Shown here one piece after another: positions 60,817-64,000 of a stretch of DNA of 64,000 bases. The notes below the pieces were generated by a model that worked only from the letters and a program-made list of their open reading frames with translations, searched no databases and was not told where the DNA came from. This DNA comes from Marsupella aquatica (taxonomy: Eukaryota; Marchantiophyta). The stretch is taken from the NCBI GenBank assembly GCA_973895155.1, contig OZ316899.1:2046001-2110000 (forward strand). Reading direction: 5' to 3'. A program made the position numbers and the translations under genes. Position 1 is the stretch's first letter. Every line of letters begins with the position of its first letter.

Positions 60817-61290
60817 TAACAGTTTTCACGCTCACAAGGGTACGTTGTCAAGAAGGATTCTTACATATTCAACGAGGGAAGAATATTGTAACAATTTTTA
60901 CGCTCAGTCTGGGCGATAAGGTACTATGACAAAACAATCTTGACATATTCAACAAAGAAAGAAGCAAGTCTAACAATTTTTATGCTCTATCTAGGCGGTA
61001 AGGTACTCTGACAAAACAATCTTGACATTCAACAAAGAAAGAAGCGAGTGTAACAGGTTTTACGCTCGGTCTGGGCGATACGGTACTCTGACAAAACAAT
61101 CTTCACATATTCAACAAAGAAAGAAGCGAGTGTAACAGTTTTTACGCTCTATCTGGGTGGTAAGGTACTCTGACAAAACAATCATAACATATTCAGAAAG
61201 AAAGAAGCGACTCTAACAGTTTTTACGCTTTGTCTGGGCGATAAGGTACTCTAACAAAACAAAGTCATAAGAATCAATAACAGTTTTCAA
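60817..61290. repeat. 81-bp tandem repeat upstream of A3
   Basis: Five good units with starts at 60,889, 60,971, 61,051, 61,133 and 61,214 (TAACA-GTTTTTACGCTC) and partial units on each side. Each contains GGCGATAAGGTACTCTGAC and AACAAAGAAAGAAGCGAG. The array lies 160-630 bases upstream of the A3 start and has no family-3 palindrome. It is a candidate A3 promoter or transposase-binding region. Confidence 0.9.
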
Positions 61291-61446
61291 ATACTGTTTG
61301 CTGATTAAGTTACACTCTTGAGAAACAAAGAGGAATTGAGCAAGCCAGAAAGGCAATAACATCCCTTACATGAACGAGGCATCTCTTGGTACATGCCACT
61401 TGAACTCTCTTGGTGCTCAACATTAGTCTTTCTTCAAGTGGTTATC

Positions 61447-64000
61447 ATGGCTGGCCGTGTGAGGATCACGTTTCCAGACAATGGAGACGTTGTTGTGCTA
61501 GCGACTGATGGTGTTGTTCGGCATACACCAGACAACGAATTAGCTCGTCGGTTCGATGTTGAGATTGGGGAGTGGGCACTCTTTGAGGCCGGCGATGTCT
61601 TACCATTGATTGAGGCAGACTCAGAGGAGAGTGGAGAGGAAAGAATATGGCATCTGAAAAGTGAAGTTTCATACGTCCTTCAGCAGAGGGTGTACTTTGT
61701 TCCTCTTACTGAAGTTGGTTTGCAATCTCAAACTCGAGAGATTTCAGAGTGGCCGGCAGAGGTAGAGCAAGCCGAATTTCTTGAAAGTGTTGTTGCTGCA
61801 ATGCTGAAAGGGAAAGGCACTTCGCGATGTGTAAAGGCTGCCCATTCCATTCTCAGAGTGCATTATCCACAACGAGTCATGACTCTGCCGGAATGGTATG
61901 ATGGGGATTGCATTTTTGAGCTCCCCCCATTCACAGGAATGTACACAAAGGGTGCCTTCTTCTTGGGTATGGAGCGGAGAAATGACTGCTACTTGTGGAG
62001 CAAGCTCATCGAGACAGGGGCCCAAATTGGACCCAACCTGAACAAGGGAGGCTTCAAGTATAAGATTGGGAATGTGAGATGCCTGGGCTCTTTGCAATGT
62101 CCACATTCAGATTGTCCGGCTTTTACAAGTAAGAATGAGCGCAATTGCACATAATGGCAGCGAGATAGGGGTGGGAGAAATGAGGTTCCATTTCCTGTTG
62201 GGCGACTAGTTCCAGCAGAGAGTGTGATTTGCGCCTTTTGTGATCGGCCTCCTAAGTGTATAGCCAAGTGTCTAGCCGAAATGTTCTACATAACTCCGAC
62301 CTCTCATGACCATTACATTTACAAGCACATGACACGTGTTGCTATGCATGTTGGGAGTCACTCACATCCGGCCAAATTTGTTCTCAAGAAAGATCGAAAA
62401 GCTTTCTTACATAAGTTGATGGAGGAGAAATTGAAGAAGAATCCTCATGCAATGCCGTCTGTGATCAAGAGTGACACAATTAAAGCTCTAAGGGATATTT
62501 TTGATGACAAGGTTGCTGGGATTGTCACATTTGAGGAAGCATGGGATCTGAATGAAACATTAGCGATCCTATCAGATCGATCAGTTGTAAGATCTATGAT
62601 ACAGAGCATACGCAAGTATACCCATGCCTCATCCGACCTCCAAGTCATCCTTGATCTTCAAAAAGAAACAATGTTTTCATTTGTCTAGAGCACTCTATTT
62701 CTAAACCAGAAGCTAGATACAGATGAGCGCCCACACATTTTCAAGATGACTGTAAAGGGTCTAGGGTCTGGAATCGATCTCATTCGAAGGATGCAGCCTG
62801 GTGGAGATCTACAAGACTCATGGGTGATGTTTGATGTCATGCATCGGATGACTGAGAAGCAATGGTGCACAATGTCAGCTCATGTATACGACCACCTATA
62901 CAGAGGTCTCTGCACAATTTTTGTATGCGAGCTAGTTTCGGAAGATACTGCTGCACTACAAACTGCATGGAAGGTCATGAAGCGAGTGCGTAAGGCAAAT
63001 GGGCTTGACAATGTTATGTTTTGTGGGTTCATTGCCGATAATGCTGCAGCTGGGTGGAATGCAGTTCGAAACACATTCTGGGATGGAAGAGTTAATTCTC
63101 AAAAGGAGCGATCTGATGCATTTCACTGGGCACAATCAGTGGAGAAGATGACAAAGAAATGCATTCTTCTAGGCAAAGCAGTTGAGCATAAGGAGCTTCT
63201 GGATTCATTGAGGGATGCTGCCAATGTGGTTCTTGCATTTCGGACTTTTGAGAAGATGAAGGATTGGTGGAAAAATGGGAATGCAATCAAAGGAAAAACC
63301 AAGTCACTGGAGACATGGCTTTCGTGGTGGATTGTGCGGTTCTCCCAGTGGGGAAACTTTATTCGGCTGGTAAGTCTATGAATTCTTAGTAATATTCTAT
63401 CTCGGAGAGCCTCTCCGAGATGGAACATATGGGTAATCTCCGAGATGGAAGACGTGGGTCATCTTTGTCGAGGCTCTCCAAGATGGAAGAGGTGGGTCAT
63501 CTCGGAGAACCTCTCCTAGATGAAATAAATGGGCGACTTGGAAGACATGTTAGAGAGCCAACTTTTGTTTTGTAACACGGTTCATCTTAGAGAGGCTCTC
63601 CAAGATGAAACACTGGTCATCTTGGAGAGCCTCTCCAGGATGGACCCCGTTGGACATGTTGCAGATGTACAAGATGACCCATGTACATTTTTTGGTAATA
63701 CTCTTTTCTTTGATTTTTGTGTAGGACATGGACAGAACTAAGTCTGCATTGATGCTGAACCATAGCGGGGCAGAATCCGTGCATGTCGCGATGCGCCGAT
63801 GGTCTTCCACAACAAAGATTGGGATAATGCAATCTTGTATAACGGATGCAACCCGTGCATCAAATCAAATTGGTGCCCTTGTGAACTACACGACCCACGG
63901 GAGGAAGGGCCGTGGCCCAAGCCTCTTTGAACTTCGTCTCCGAGATGCCAGGATGGTTGGGAATGTTAAGAGTTTCTTCCCAAAGTTAAATACGGTGATG
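61447..64000 (+). pseudogene. MULE-like DDE transposase (gene A of element 3), two nonsense codons, cut by the window end
   Basis: The reading frame from MAGRVRITFPDNG (ATG 61,447; an earlier in-frame ATG at 61,393 lacks counterparts in A1/A2) stays in one phase to the intron at 63,370-63,724. It is interrupted only by TAA (62,152-62,154) and TAG (62,686-62,688, where A1 and A2 have Gln). Features in order are LPEWYDGDCIFELPP, CLGSLQCPHSDC, CAFCDRPPKCIAKC, HVGSHSH, first Asp in WVMFDVM (62,833-62,835), second Asp in FIADNAAAGWNAVRN (63,037-63,039), SDAFHWAQS, and after the intron Glu in GAESVHVAM (63,773-63,775) and GPSLFELRLR. The SWIM finger would lie beyond the window. It is the best preserved A copy, divergent from B3. 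Confidence 0.8.
63398..63655. repeat. Family-3 palindromes in the A3 intron
   Basis: Five or six copies with varying integrity lie inside the 355-base intron. The first (63,400-63,422) has both full arms. The homologous A1 intron carries family-1 sites and the A2 intron only a family-2 half-site (near 15,264). Confidence 0.85.

Noticed and set aside
62152-62688. Reassigned stop codons (TAA/TAG read as Gln, as in some green algae)
   Set aside because: Only one of the two A3 stops aligns with Gln. The B2 TAG aligns with Leu, and other genes end normally at TAA, TAG or TGA. Ordinary nonsense mutation is simpler.

Overview
The window looks like repeat-rich nuclear DNA of a streptophyte (green plant lineage). 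It has GT-AG introns, TTTAGGG telomere-type words near 11.15 kb, a chromodomain gypsy-type LTR retrotransposon, a CACTA-type non-autonomous element and MULE-like (Mutator-superfamily) transposases. Nothing resembles a normal single-copy host gene neighbourhood. A charophyte alga or a non-flowering land plant seems more likely than an angiosperm, but the species cannot be fixed from sequence alone.

The main content is three related large DNA transposons. Each carries the same divergent gene pair. Gene A encodes a MULE-like DDE transposase: a cysteine/histidine region ending in a WRKY/GCM1-like G-x-H-x-H, a DDE core, and a C-terminal SWIM finger. Gene B encodes a large protein joining a ParB/sulfiredoxin-like domain (DGNHR) to a beta-class N4/N6 DNA-methyltransferase-like domain whose catalytic DPPY motif is missing. 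Element 1 has A1 at 1,971-6,087 (-) and B1 at 7,048-11,063 (+). Element 2 has A2 at 13,556-17,350 (-) and B2 at 18,027-21,990 (+). Element 3 has B3 at 53,362-58,498 (-) and A3 at 61,447 to the window end (+). All B genes share four intron positions and all A genes share one. In element 3 the B frame runs, across one TAA codon, into a Ulp1-type (C48) SUMO-protease domain.

Each element has its own short palindrome in its introns and intergenic DNA, not in its exons. Element 1 has CTAGCGCC-N-GGCGCTAG. Element 2 has GCTAGCRA-NN-TYGCTAGC. Element 3 has ATCTCGGAGAG-S followed by the inverted arm, expanded into tandem arrays with periods of 34, 43 and about 161 bp. A family-specific palindrome beside a family-specific ParB/methyltransferase-like protein suggests a self-recognition system, either parS-like or like the VANC anti-silencing proteins of Arabidopsis VANDAL elements. 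That is inference. Most gene copies here carry stops and single-base frameshifts, many at homopolymers, so they are either decayed or affected by assembly errors.

The middle (about 23-51.9 kb) is a mosaic of other repeats. It holds four copies of a gypsy-type LTR, a polypurine tract with an adjacent chromodomain, a gag-like coiled-coil ORF, a broken PHD-finger fragment similar to EDM2, and a 1.58-kb CACTA-like element with an ACT target duplication. It also holds a reverse-transcriptase element (41.2-45.2 kb) between 1.38-kb direct repeats about 99% identical. Four copies of a two-hairpin RNA-like motif with compensatory base changes lie in and around those repeats. No tRNA, rRNA, CRISPR array or bacterial operon was recognised.
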